DNA from: Stieleria tagensis
Lineage (GTDB): Bacteria; Planctomycetota; Planctomycetia; Pirellulales; Pirellulaceae
Direction of reading: 5' to 3'
Length of the DNA stretch: 38,954 bases
NCBI RefSeq assembly: GCF_024129865.1
Contig: NZ_JAMYFE010000079.1
Coordinates: forward strand, 1-38,954
In this document: piece by piece, positions 8,262-16,109 of the stretch
How the letters are laid out: every line of letters starts with the position of its first letter
Position numbering within the stretch: position 1 is the stretch's first letter
Translations under genes and position numbers: made by a program
The notes under the pieces: model-generated
Told to the model about the DNA's origin: nothing
Database searches by the model: none
What the model saw: only the letters and a program-made list of their open reading frames with translations

Positions 8262-8708
8262 ATGTCAACTTTTTCTTCCAATCGAACCTCCCCCCAGAGG
8301 ACTGACGCGTCGGGTTACCGGGCGTATGCGTTTGGAATTTTGTTGGCCTTGCCGATGCTGCTGGGACAGGCGACGTTGGCCTATGGCAGCTGTGGAGATT
8401 GGCTGGCCCATGGCCCGACAACGAACAGCGATTCGGTGATCACCAAAGTCGAACTTGTCTCCGGTATCAGCCGCTTGTTCGATCTGTCAATTCCAGCCCC
8501 CTGCCAAGGCCCTCACTGCGACAGTGGATCACCGGTGACAATGCCGCCGCTGGCAGTGAATCGTGCCCCTACTTCGAAAGTCGTTGGCACGTTGACGGTG
8601 GTTGCCGAAACCCTTCGAGATGAATCGACCGAACGGTCAAATCTTCTACCACAACAGAACGCTCTTCCAGGACACCTGTGCCGAATTGATCGGCCTCCAA
8701 CGTCCTAA
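8262..8708 (+). CDS. Small secreted protein of unknown function
   Basis: The 148-residue product starts with about 20 polar residues, then a hydrophobic helix (AFGILLALPMLLGQATLAYG, residues 23-42) that reads as a signal peptide, then a Cys-containing mature part with CGDWLAHG and PCQGPHC. I recall short secreted proteins with CGDW/CxGPxC motifs in planctomycetes, but no function. There is no Shine-Dalgarno, and the promoter at 8226-8253 abuts the start codon. Part of the N-terminal extension (TDASGY) is encoded by a copy of the dispersed repeat at 8301-8319, so the repeat is read in frame. The next in-frame ATG is inside the hydrophobic helix, so the annotated start is the only ATG that gives a full signal peptide. 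A minus-strand open frame over the same stretch is judged a shadow. Confidence 0.6.
   Translation: MSTFSSNRTSPQRTDASGYRAYAFGILLALPMLLGQATLAYGSCGDWLAHGPTTNSDSVITKVELVSGISRLFDLSIPAPCQGPHCDSGSPVTMPPLAVNRAPTSKVVGTLTVVAETLRDESTERSNLLPQQNALPGHLCRIDRPPTS
8301..8319 (+). repeat. Dispersed repeat, copy 2, inside a coding frame
   Basis: This is identical over 19 bases to the copy at 2-20 and lies in frame within the 8262 gene, encoding T-D-A-S-G-Y. Confidence 0.7.
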
Positions 8709-9141
8709 GCGGCAGGTCCGGTGAACCAGCAGTGCAGATGTATCTGCGCCCGTACGGTTCTATCCAGCCGACCTGTGCATGTTTGATTTTGCTAATCAGA
8801 GACCCGCCTGATTCGTTGTCATTGGACGACGTTTCGCAAGGGCAAACTGAATGCAAAACACTGACCGGCGTTGCACCGATCGTTTGATCTGCGCGCTCAT
8901 TCGCCGGTTCACATGCGACGCCTGACGCGGCTTGCTGCGCGATGACCGATCGCGCATTGGGCCCTCCTTCCCGCTTCACCTTCGCGACGCAAACAACACA
9001 GTTTGCCAGCTGATGGGGCGTGGATAATTGATGAACCGTTGTCATCCTTGATTTTCTGCTGCGCGGTTCACCACTGTGAAATTCCGCCACTGCAATTCAT
9101 TCCTGCTTCCGTTTTGTCCCACCATTCCAGGCAGATTTATT
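8709..9141. other. Gene-free stretch upstream of the redox/UnbUV operon
   Basis: No convincing gene is seen in these 433 bases. A minus-strand open frame (8569-9090) overlaps the end of the secreted-protein gene and has no recognisable motif. The right part probably holds the operon promoter. Visible structure includes an inverted repeat tgaaccg/cggttca (9032-9038 and 9064-9070) and the dyad described at 9067-9080. Confidence 0.6.
9067..9080. promoter_or_regulatory. FNR/CRP-type dyad TTCAC-N4-GTGAA
   Basis: A perfect 5-4-5 dyad lies 61 bases before the start codon at 9142. The geometry is that of FNR/DNR/CRP-family sites (TTGAT-N4-ATCAA type), with half-site sequence differing from the E. 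coli FNR consensus. Given the iron-sulfur redox operon downstream, a redox-responsive regulator is plausible but not shown. Confidence 0.3.
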
Positions 9142-9726
9142 ATGTCAGCTGCTACCTGTGCGATCCCGGATCAGTCCAGCCAAATGAGCTGGATGGAAAA
9201 GATTAACGGTCCCTACCACAAGCAAGCCCTGTGGATTTACACGGCCATTGTGCTCGCCCATTGGTCCGAACATTTGGCTCAAGCGATCCAGATTTATGTG
9301 CTCGGCTGGCCGATCCCTGAATCACGGGGCGTCGTCGGACTGTGGTTCCCCTGGATGGTCACCTCGGAAGCACTCCATTACGGCTATGCACTGGTGATGT
9401 TGATCGCGTTCTGGATTCTCCGCAAAGGCTTTGTCGGACAGTCTTACACGTGGTGGATGATCGCATTCTGGATTCAATTCTGGCATCACATCGAACACGC
9501 GCTTCTGCAGGGACAAGCCATTTTTCAGCACAACCTGTTCGGATCACCCGTCCCCGTCAGCATTCTTCAGTTGGTCATTCCACGGGTCGAACTTCACCTC
9601 TTCTACAACACCGTGGTTTTTGTCCCGATGGTGCTCGCGATGTTCTATCACATGTTTCCGTTACCCGGCGAAGAGGCGCATCAGGGTTGCTCCTGCGCTT
9701 GGCAAACGCGTGCCACACGGGCGTGA
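9142..9726 (+). CDS. Histidine-rich polytopic membrane protein, first gene of the redox/UnbUV operon
   Basis: The 194-residue protein has about four or five transmembrane helices and unusually many histidines in or next to them: HWSEH (H40, H44), H79, WHHIEH (H115, H116, H119), H130, ELH (H152) and H170. The H-x3-H and H-H-x2-H patterns could bind haem or a metal pair, but I know of no characterised relative. I recall similar uncharacterised proteins in other phyla. The ATG at 9142 was preferred to 9076 because the longer form adds an unlikely 22-residue Cys/Pro/Phe-rich leader; a weak AGG lies about 10 bases upstream. A C-terminal CSC motif (residues 183-185) may add metal-binding capacity. 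It is followed after 38 bases by the small membrane protein. Confidence 0.85.
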   Translation: MSAATCAIPDQSSQMSWMEKINGPYHKQALWIYTAIVLAHWSEHLAQAIQIYVLGWPIPESRGVVGLWFPWMVTSEALHYGYALVMLIAFWILRKGFVGQSYTWWMIAFWIQFWHHIEHALLQGQAIFQHNLFGSPVPVSILQLVIPRVELHLFYNTVVFVPMVLAMFYHMFPLPGEEAHQGCSCAWQTRATRA

Positions 9727-9764
9727 CTCAATTCTCATTCAACCTCTATCGATTTAGGTGCGCT

Positions 9765-9989
9765 ATGAACTTCATTCGATCTTTGATCTCCGTTTTCCTG
9801 ATTGCACTACTGTTTGTTTCCATCGCCGGATGGTTTTGGGCAGGCGATCAACCCTCAGCAAAAATGGTGGGTTCACGTGTCGTCCTGACACTGTGTGGCG
9901 TCTCATCGCTGGGGTGCTTGTGGTTGCTTTGGAGCGCCAAATCGGGTGTGGGATCACCGGATCAGTTGAATCGAGCCGACCTGGCTTGA
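9765..9989 (+). CDS. Small two-helix membrane protein
   Basis: This is a 74-residue protein with two transmembrane helices (about residues 5-26 and 37-56) joined by a short loop. No family is recognised. It lies in the operon between the histidine-rich membrane protein and the YtkA-like lipoprotein, 38 bases after the former and 46 bases before the latter. It starts at the ATG at 9765, with an aggtg sequence 5 bases upstream. It is likely an accessory subunit of whatever complex the neighbours form, which is inference from position. Its small size makes this call less certain than its neighbours. Confidence 0.65.
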   Translation: MNFIRSLISVFLIALLFVSIAGWFWAGDQPSAKMVGSRVVLTLCGVSSLGCLWLLWSAKSGVGSPDQLNRADLA

Positions 9990-10035
9990 TCGTAGAGACA
10001 TTCCAATGAATCACATTTCGAATAGGTAATTCACC

Positions 10036-10467
10036 GTGAAACTCAGCAATCTTCCCGATGTGCGGCATGATCGATCGTTTGCGATCGTCATTGGGCTGTG
10101 CCTGGTGTTGACCGCGATTCTGGTCGCCGGATGCGCCCCACAGCCGTCTGAGACGACCAATGACCTTCGCGTTGATGTGACGCTGTCCCCCTCGCCACCG
10201 GTTGTCGGCAACTCAAGCGTCACCCTGCAGGTTTCCGACACCAGCGGTGAACCGGTTGCCGTCTCGGATCTTCAGATCGAAGGCAATATGAACCACGCCG
10301 GTATGAAACCATCGTTCGCTGAAATGCAGGCCGTTGGTCCCGGCCACTATGAGGGAACACTCGACTTTACGATGGGCGGTGACTGGTTCTTGCTCGTCAC
10401 TGCGACCACATCGTCTGGAGCCACGATAGAGCGCAAGATCGATGTGCCGGAGGTGGGCGTGCAGTGA
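10036..10467 (+). CDS. YtkA/FixH-like lipoprotein, possible copper binder
   Basis: This 143-residue protein starts at GTG with a hydrophobic segment ending in a lipobox, LVAGC, with the lipidated Cys at residue 33. The mature domain reads as a beta-sandwich of the FixH/YtkA type: V-x-V-x-L-S-P...P..G...V.L.V.D, then GNMNHAGM (M85, H87, M90), and a final GDWFLLV strand. The Met/His cluster is the part expected to bind copper in YtkA-like proteins. FixH/YtkA-type proteins occur with cytochrome oxidase assembly (ccoG/fix) and related redox genes. Its stop codon overlaps the next start (GTGA at 10464-10467), so it is translationally coupled to the iron-sulfur protein, a pairing reminiscent of fixG-fixH. 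Location: anchored on the outer face of the cytoplasmic membrane or in the outer membrane. Confidence 0.75.
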   Translation: MKLSNLPDVRHDRSFAIVIGLCLVLTAILVAGCAPQPSETTNDLRVDVTLSPSPPVVGNSSVTLQVSDTSGEPVAVSDLQIEGNMNHAGMKPSFAEMQAVGPGHYEGTLDFTMGGDWFLLVTATTSSGATIERKIDVPEVGVQ

Positions 10468-12026
10468 TTGCTGTGGCGCAAAACGATCGAAAGAAGTCAC
10501 TCGATCCTGTGGACCGCGGTACCGGGGATCCCCCACCGCTGTCACCTACCACAGGATTCGATTTACTTCGTGTTCCGGGACTCGGCCGTTTCTTGCGCTG
10601 GCGTTGGTCACGAACGCTGCTTCAGGTACCCATGTTTGCGCTCAGCCTGATCATGATCGCTCACGCGTTTTGGGGACCTCAATTGGCTCCCAAGAACCTG
10701 GCCGCACTGCTGACCTGGGTCCATTTTCGCGGGTTGGTCGTGTTGGTCATTCTGTTGGCCGGCAATCTATTCTGCATGGCGTGTCCGTTCATGTTGCCTC
10801 GGGAAATTGCCCGACGCATGCATTTACCCAAGTGGGACTGGCCCAAACGATTTCGCAATAAGTGGCCGGCGATCATGCTTTTCGTAATGGTTCTGTTTGC
10901 GTACGAATTGTTTGATTTGTTCGCCGATCCGTGGTGGACCGGCGGACTAATTGTGGGCTACTTCGCTGTCGCGTTGTTCGTCGATTCCTTCTTTCGTCGA
11001 GCATCGTTCTGTAAGTATGTCTGCCCGGTCGGGCAATTCAACTTCCTCAGCGCCACCATGGCTCCGTTGGAGATATCGGTACGTGATCGACCGACATGTG
11101 ACCATTGCCAAACCAAAGACTGCATCCGCGGTGGGTTTGCATCTGCAACTGCTTCAGCCGACCGCGTCAGCAAAACGCGTGACACCACTGACCGGCTGGC
11201 GTTGCCCGTCTATCAACGCGGCTGTGAATTGGCGTTGTTCTTGCCCCGCAAGGTCGGCAACTTGGATTGCACGTTTTGCATGGACTGTGTTTATGCCTGT
11301 CCACACGACAATGTGGGGCTTTTCGCGCGCTTGCCTGCGGAAGAGCTGACAGTCACTGGAACTCGATCAGGTCTGGGTAACCTCGACCAGCGTTTTGACC
11401 TGACGGCACTGATCATCGTGTTCGCTTTCGGCGCGCTGTTGAATGCATTCGCCATGATCAGTCCCGTCTATGCCTTGGAGCAATGGATCTCCGACCAATC
11501 CGGGTTGCAGATCGAGTGGCCCATTTTGATGTCCCTGTTTGCAGTGGGATTGGTTCTGGAGCCCGCGATCTTGTTGTTTGGCGCTGCCGCTTCCTTTCGC
11601 GCCGTGACACGCTCCACCGGATCACTGCTATCGATTGTCAATCGATTCACCCGGTCGCTGATCCCGCTTGGATTTGGCGTCTGGTTAGCACATTACGGCT
11701 TTCACTTCTTTACCGGTTTCCTAACGGTGATTCCCGTGGCACAAAACGCGGCGCTTCGCTCGTCCGGTTCGGCTTGGCTGGGAACGCCGCAGTGGCAATT
11801 GGGTGGAATGCCAGAGTCGATTGTCTTTCCGATGGAAATCGGATTCATGAGTCTCGGCCTGCTCGGCTCATGGCTGGTCAGCTGGGCGATCTCGACTCAA
11901 GTCTCACCACAACGTGCGATGCTAGGGTTCGTGCCTTGGGGCATCTTGCATCTGACGATGTTCATCGCTGCGGTCTGGATCATGAATCAGCCCATGGACA
12001 TGCGGGGGACCTTTTTAGGAGGCTGA
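10464..12026 (+). CDS. Polytopic NapH/NosR/CcoG-like iron-sulfur protein
   Basis: The 520-residue membrane protein has several helices before and after a cytoplasmic-type ferredoxin region. Cys motifs in order are CMACP (C104, C107), CKYVCPVG (C183, C187), CDHCQTKDC (C212, C215, C220), C254, and CTFCMDCVYACP (C269, C272, C275, C279). The last is a classical C-x2-C-x2-C-x3-CP [4Fe-4S] motif, and C212/C215/C220/C254 could hold a partner cluster. The two membrane-edge CxxCP/CxxxCP motifs are the signature of the NapH/NosR/CcoG group, which pass quinol or membrane electrons or assemble copper sites. It starts at GTG, coupled to the YtkA-like gene. The C-terminal half has five or six further helices, longer than NapH. 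Its likely role is moving electrons across or along the membrane for this operon; the partner is unknown. Confidence 0.85.
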   Translation: MIAVAQNDRKKSLDPVDRGTGDPPPLSPTTGFDLLRVPGLGRFLRWRWSRTLLQVPMFALSLIMIAHAFWGPQLAPKNLAALLTWVHFRGLVVLVILLAGNLFCMACPFMLPREIARRMHLPKWDWPKRFRNKWPAIMLFVMVLFAYELFDLFADPWWTGGLIVGYFAVALFVDSFFRRASFCKYVCPVGQFNFLSATMAPLEISVRDRPTCDHCQTKDCIRGGFASATASADRVSKTRDTTDRLALPVYQRGCELALFLPRKVGNLDCTFCMDCVYACPHDNVGLFARLPAEELTVTGTRSGLGNLDQRFDLTALIIVFAFGALLNAFAMISPVYALEQWISDQSGLQIEWPILMSLFAVGLVLEPAILLFGAAASFRAVTRSTGSLLSIVNRFTRSLIPLGFGVWLAHYGFHFFTGFLTVIPVAQNAALRSSGSAWLGTPQWQLGGMPESIVFPMEIGFMSLGLLGSWLVSWAISTQVSPQRAMLGFVPWGILHLTMFIAAVWIMNQPMDMRGTFLGG

Positions 12027-12027
12027 A

Positions 12028-12630
12028 ATGAAAATGATCAATGCACGACAATTTCTCCAACGTCTGTCCATCGCGACGGCTATTGCCTTTCTTCTGCACT
12101 GTCCGTCGACGGTGGCCCACGAGGGGCCACCCTTTCCAGTACTGCTGGATGAACCCATCAACGACCATACCATTTCCATCTGGGCAGACCCTGACATCGG
12201 CCAAGCGAGGTTTTTCATCGTTTTGGAGACAGCCGACGGAGGCATCCCCCGGCAAGAGCCAACCGTCACTCTAGGGACCGAACCGACCAGCCATCGCTTG
12301 GAATCGGTTGAATATCCTGCCAAGCGTCAATCACTTCGCAATCGCATGCAGTTCGAAGCGCATCCAACGTTTGACCAACGCGACCTCTGGACCGTTGCAG
12401 TTCGTCTGTCGATGCCCGATCAACAGACTCAGGAGATCACGATCGAGGTGGAATCGACGCCTCCCGGATTCGGCGCTTGGGATCTTGCCATCTACCTGTT
12501 TCCATTCGCGCTTTTTGGTGGCATGTGGGGTTGCGCGTTGATCAACAGGCGGCGCGCGTCCAGGCAGCGAACTGCTCCCCTTGCAACATCCAATGACTCT
12601 GGCCAAATGCATTTGGAGTCGGCCCAATGA
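12028..12630 (+). CDS. Secreted/anchored protein with predicted N-terminal His after processing
   Basis: The 200-residue protein has a signal peptide (residues 1-30) ending STVA before HEGPPFPVLLDEP, so a standard cleavage would leave His as the first mature residue. A beta-rich domain follows (HTISIWADPDIGQARFFIVLE, about residues 47-67), then a single transmembrane helix (about 160-178) and a basic/polar tail. I recall uncharacterised proteins beginning HEGPPFP followed by a WxDPD motif beside FixH/CcoG-like genes. An N-terminal His is a copper ligand in CopC-like proteins, so copper binding is a reasonable hypothesis. A strong aggagg about 6 bases before the ATG at 12028 sets the start, one base after the upstream stop. 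The end overlaps the next gene by ATGA. Confidence 0.75.
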   Translation: MKMINARQFLQRLSIATAIAFLLHCPSTVAHEGPPFPVLLDEPINDHTISIWADPDIGQARFFIVLETADGGIPRQEPTVTLGTEPTSHRLESVEYPAKRQSLRNRMQFEAHPTFDQRDLWTVAVRLSMPDQQTQEITIEVESTPPGFGAWDLAIYLFPFALFGGMWGCALINRRRASRQRTAPLATSNDSGQMHLESAQ

Positions 12631-15600
12631 AATCGAAAACAGAACGCTCGCTAGCGAGACCCGCCAGTGTCGCCATCCTAATCCTCCTTGCCGCAGTTCT
12701 GGCAATATGGTGGTCAAGGAATGACGAAACCCCGACCGAACCGACCGCCCTACCGACGAGTGAGGAAACGGTCGCTGATTTCTACAGCAGTTTGGCGGCA
12801 TTGGATGTCGAAGAAAACGAACGCGCCGCGCGGATCCTTGAACAACGTGTGCTTGTGGAAACAGGTGAACCGGCATTGTGGGCAAACCTGGCAATCGCAC
12901 AATTGCGATTGAACGAACCGGACAAGGCAAGCCAATCCCTGCATCACGCGCTGGATCTGAACGTTGACTCACGCGAGTTGAGGTTATTAAACGCCCGAAT
13001 TTTGGAGTACAACGGGCAGATCGAAGCGGCTATTGAGCAGTTGAGAAAACTTCACCACGACTGGCCTGAGAATCTCTCGGTCACTTTCTCGCTGTCAAAT
13101 CTACTGGGTCAAATCCGCAGCGATTCGGCAGAGTCCGAACGGCATACCTTGCTGAAAGAATTAGTCAGCCGATCGCCCAACAACCTGCGGGCATTGTGTG
13201 AGTTGGCACGCGTGTCGGCCGCTGGCGAACACCAGAGCGACTTGCTTTCAGTGATCGACAAACTGAGTCGAGATCAGGATCAATGGCCTGAACCATTGCG
13301 TCAGCAGGTGGCCGCGGCCGACAAGGCCGCTGAGGAGGGCGATTTCCGCCAAGCCGCGCTGTCGATCACATTTTTTGAAAACCTGGCCAAGCCACAATCG
13401 GAATACCAACAAAGCCTGGCACAGCTAGGCATGCTCTCGCTAGGCGCTGTCGGAACTCCGCTGCGTTCCATGCAGCGACTTGAACTGCCCGATGTCTCTG
13501 CGGCAAACGCTGATCTGCAGATGACATTCAAATTACAGCAACCTTTTGGAAAAGCAGCGCGGCCCGACCTCGTGATGGCGATGGACCATTCTGGAGAGCG
13601 ACGCTCAACCCTTTTGTCGCTCTCTGAGAATTTAATCCACGCCGATCAGTCGGCCGCGCTGCCCTTTCCAGGATTGTCGATCGATGCCGTCTCCACCAGC
13701 CTTTGCGTCGCCGATTTAAACTCCGACTTTCACCTGGATTTGGTCAGTGTCGGCGCACAGGGATGTCGAATTTACACGGGCTCGGCCGAGGGAGATTTTA
13801 ACGAATTGTCAATCGAACTCGAAGATCTGAATCGTTCCTGGTTGTCCGCATGGGCCGTGGACATCGACGCCGATGGCGACCTGGACCTTCTACTGAGTGA
13901 TCATCAAACCTCGCTGACCTGGATTCGCAACAACGGGGATGACACCTTTGATGCCCCCGAAGACTTTCCCGAAATCGAAGCGGTCGTTGAGCTGTGTCAG
14001 TTCGATTTTGATCTTGACGGTGACATCGACTTGGTCACTTTGGATCAGGCGGGGCGACTGGTCACTTGGCAAAATAACCGCAACGGTCAATTCGTAACTT
14101 CGGATTTCCCGACAACGACCGTTCGTGCGGGGATAGCAGTGGGAGATATCGACCGCGATGGCCGTTTCAATTTGGTTTCAATCGACAGCACAGGCACGAT
14201 CAGCGTTGCGGATTGGAGCAACAATCGCTGGTCCGAAAATCCTCTTGAAAAGTGGTCTCTGGACGAATCATCGCTGCATCCCGGTGAGGTCATGTTGGCG
14301 GTTGCCGATATCGACAACAATGGCGGCGTCGATCTGATCACCAGCAGCCAATTCCGGTCAGCCATCTGGCTTCGCACCGCCGATGCTTCCTGGGCAAAGC
14401 TTCCACAATCTCCCGAACTGCACATTGCATCGATCCTGGATTTTGATCGCGACGGATTGCTTGATTTCGTCGGTCGATCCGAAACGAGTCCGCTGATCGC
14501 ATTGAACTCCAGCCAGAAGGGCTATGGATGGCAATCGATCGAACCACGTGCCAATTCGGGCGCCGGAGACAAACGGATTAATTCGTTCGGGATCGGCGGA
14601 CGGATCGAAGTGCGAGCCGGAAATCTGGTTCAGGCCAACGCGATCGACACCCCTCGTGTCCATTTCGGACTTGGACAAGCCAAGCAAGCCGAAATCGCCC
14701 GAATCATTTGGCCCAACGGAACCGTGCAAGCTGAATTTGATCTTGAAAGTCGCCAGAGCTTCGTAGCCAACCAACGACTCAAAGGATCTTGTCCGTGGGT
14801 CTTCACTCACGACGGAAGTGGCTTTCGCTTTCTCAAGGACTTTCTTTGGCGGTCCCCGTTGGGATTGCGCATCAACGCCCAGGCGACCGCCGGTGTCACC
14901 CAAACCGAAGACTGGATCAAGATTCCCGGTGATCAGCTGACAGCGATCGACGGGCGATACCAAATACGAATCACCGCGGAACTTTGGGAAACACACTTTT
15001 TTGATCATGTCACACTGTTGGCGATTGATCATCCGATCGAGACAGCGATGTTTGTCGACGAACGGTTTTTACCACGCGGAAAACCAATTCAAGCACCGGT
15101 CATAACGACCACTCCACGGGCCTTGGCAGGGATGTCCGACGAGCTTGAAAACCCGCTGGGCGATGTTCTTCGGTCCAATGATGGTCGCTACGCGGACAAA
15201 TTCACATTGGGCCAGTACCAGGGTGTCGCCCAAGAACACTGGGTGCAATTCGAACTACCGGATCAAGCTCCCGCAGACGATTCGGTTTTGATCGTAGGTC
15301 ACGCCTGGATCTATCCGACCGACAGTTCCTTGAATGTGGCGTTAGATCAGGGATCGACCGAGCGACCGTTTGGGCTGGTGCTGGAGCAGCAACATCCAGA
15401 CGGGCATTGGGTGACGCTGCAAAACGACTTGGGTTTCCCGGCGGGAAAGAACAAAGACGTGCTGATCGAATTGCCCGACGACGCACTCGCATTGTCGCGA
15501 CGATTCCGTCTCCGTACCAATATGGAAGTCTACTGGGATTCGCTGCGATGGTGCATCAGGATCGATGATACCCAACCACAGGTGACCAAGTTAAAAACAG

Positions 15601-16109
15601 CGACTGCGAAGCTCTGTTACCGCGGATACTCTGAACTATTACCCGTGGATCGACGACGGCCCGACACGCCGCTGTATCAAGTGATTGGCCGACAACAACG
15701 CTGGCTCGATCTAGAAGGGTTCCATACACGATTCGGTGACATCGATGAACTGTTGACTTCAGTGGATGATCGCTATGCCATCGTGAACGCAGGCGACGAA
15801 CTGCAATTTGAATTCGAATCCATAGCCGACCCGCCCGCCGGATGGCAACGAGATTTTGTGCTGGTCGGTGATGGCTGGGTGAAAGATGGTGACTTCAATA
15901 CTGCCTTCTCACAAACCGTTCACCCGCTACCGACCCATGCAGATCCGGACTACGGCGGTCCATTGACATCCCTTCCAGATGATCCGGTGTTCAAAGAACA
16001 TGCTGACGATTGGCGGCACTATCACACACGCTTTGTCACTCCAAAACATCTTCAACAGCAATTGTGGCGGAACCATTCGCCAACCCTCAATCAAGAGAGC
16101 CAACCATGA
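12627..16109 (+). CDS. TPR-VCBS-ASPIC/UnbV protein with long C-terminal extension (CRTAC1-like)
   Basis: The product is 1160 residues. An N-terminal anchor helix (about 13-29) is followed by TPR-like helical repeats (about 45-235). A VCBS/FG-GAP propeller (about 345-625) has calcium-loop motifs such as DLNSDFHLD, DIDADGDLD, DFDLDGDID, DIDRDGRF, DIDNNGGVD and DFDRDGLLD. An ASPIC/UnbV module (about 645-715, with FGLGQ and IIWPNGTVQ) follows, and then about 440 further residues opening with CPWVFTHDGSGFRFLKDFLW. The last part is well beyond a standard CRTAC1 protein, and I remember it only as an uncharacterised extension. The domain set predicts a protein anchored in the membrane and facing the periplasm, binding calcium and another macromolecule. 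It overlaps its neighbours at both ends by ATGA (12627-12630, 16106-16109), showing tight coupling. Confidence 0.88.
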   Translation: MKSKTERSLARPASVAILILLAAVLAIWWSRNDETPTEPTALPTSEETVADFYSSLAALDVEENERAARILEQRVLVETGEPALWANLAIAQLRLNEPDKASQSLHHALDLNVDSRELRLLNARILEYNGQIEAAIEQLRKLHHDWPENLSVTFSLSNLLGQIRSDSAESERHTLLKELVSRSPNNLRALCELARVSAAGEHQSDLLSVIDKLSRDQDQWPEPLRQQVAAADKAAEEGDFRQAALSITFFENLAKPQSEYQQSLAQLGMLSLGAVGTPLRSMQRLELPDVSAANADLQMTFKLQQPFGKAARPDLVMAMDHSGERRSTLLSLSENLIHADQSAALPFPGLSIDAVSTSLCVADLNSDFHLDLVSVGAQGCRIYTGSAEGDFNELSIELEDLNRSWLSAWAVDIDADGDLDLLLSDHQTSLTWIRNNGDDTFDAPEDFPEIEAVVELCQFDFDLDGDIDLVTLDQAGRLVTWQNNRNGQFVTSDFPTTTVRAGIAVGDIDRDGRFNLVSIDSTGTISVADWSNNRWSENPLEKWSLDESSLHPGEVMLAVADIDNNGGVDLITSSQFRSAIWLRTADASWAKLPQSPELHIASILDFDRDGLLDFVGRSETSPLIALNSSQKGYGWQSIEPRANSGAGDKRINSFGIGGRIEVRAGNLVQANAIDTPRVHFGLGQAKQAEIARIIWPNGTVQAEFDLESRQSFVANQRLKGSCPWVFTHDGSGFRFLKDFLWRSPLGLRINAQATAGVTQTEDWIKIPGDQLTAIDGRYQIRITAELWETHFFDHVTLLAIDHPIETAMFVDERFLPRGKPIQAPVITTTPRALAGMSDELENPLGDVLRSNDGRYADKFTLGQYQGVAQEHWVQFELPDQAPADDSVLIVGHAWIYPTDSSLNVALDQGSTERPFGLVLEQQHPDGHWVTLQNDLGFPAGKNKDVLIELPDDALALSRRFRLRTNMEVYWDSLRWCIRIDDTQPQVTKLKTATAKLCYRGYSELLPVDRRRPDTPLYQVIGRQQRWLDLEGFHTRFGDIDELLTSVDDRYAIVNAGDELQFEFESIADPPAGWQRDFVLVGDGWVKDGDFNTAFSQTVHPLPTHADPDYGGPLTSLPDDPVFKEHADDWRHYHTRFVTPKHLQQQLWRNHSPTLNQESQP

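Noticed and set aside
8569-9090. 173-residue minus-strand open frame
   Set aside because: It overlaps the secreted-protein gene and the operon control region, lacks any motif, signal or membrane segment, and has a composition typical of a shadow frame.
10464-12630. Nitrous-oxide reductase assembly cluster (nosRZDFY)
   Set aside because: The iron-sulfur protein has NosR/NapH-like motifs, but no NosZ, NosD or other Nos proteins are visible, and the protein lacks the NosR FMN-binding periplasmic domain.
12331-12972. 213-residue minus-strand open frame
   Set aside because: It is the antisense of two well-supported overlapping genes, with no recognisable domain.
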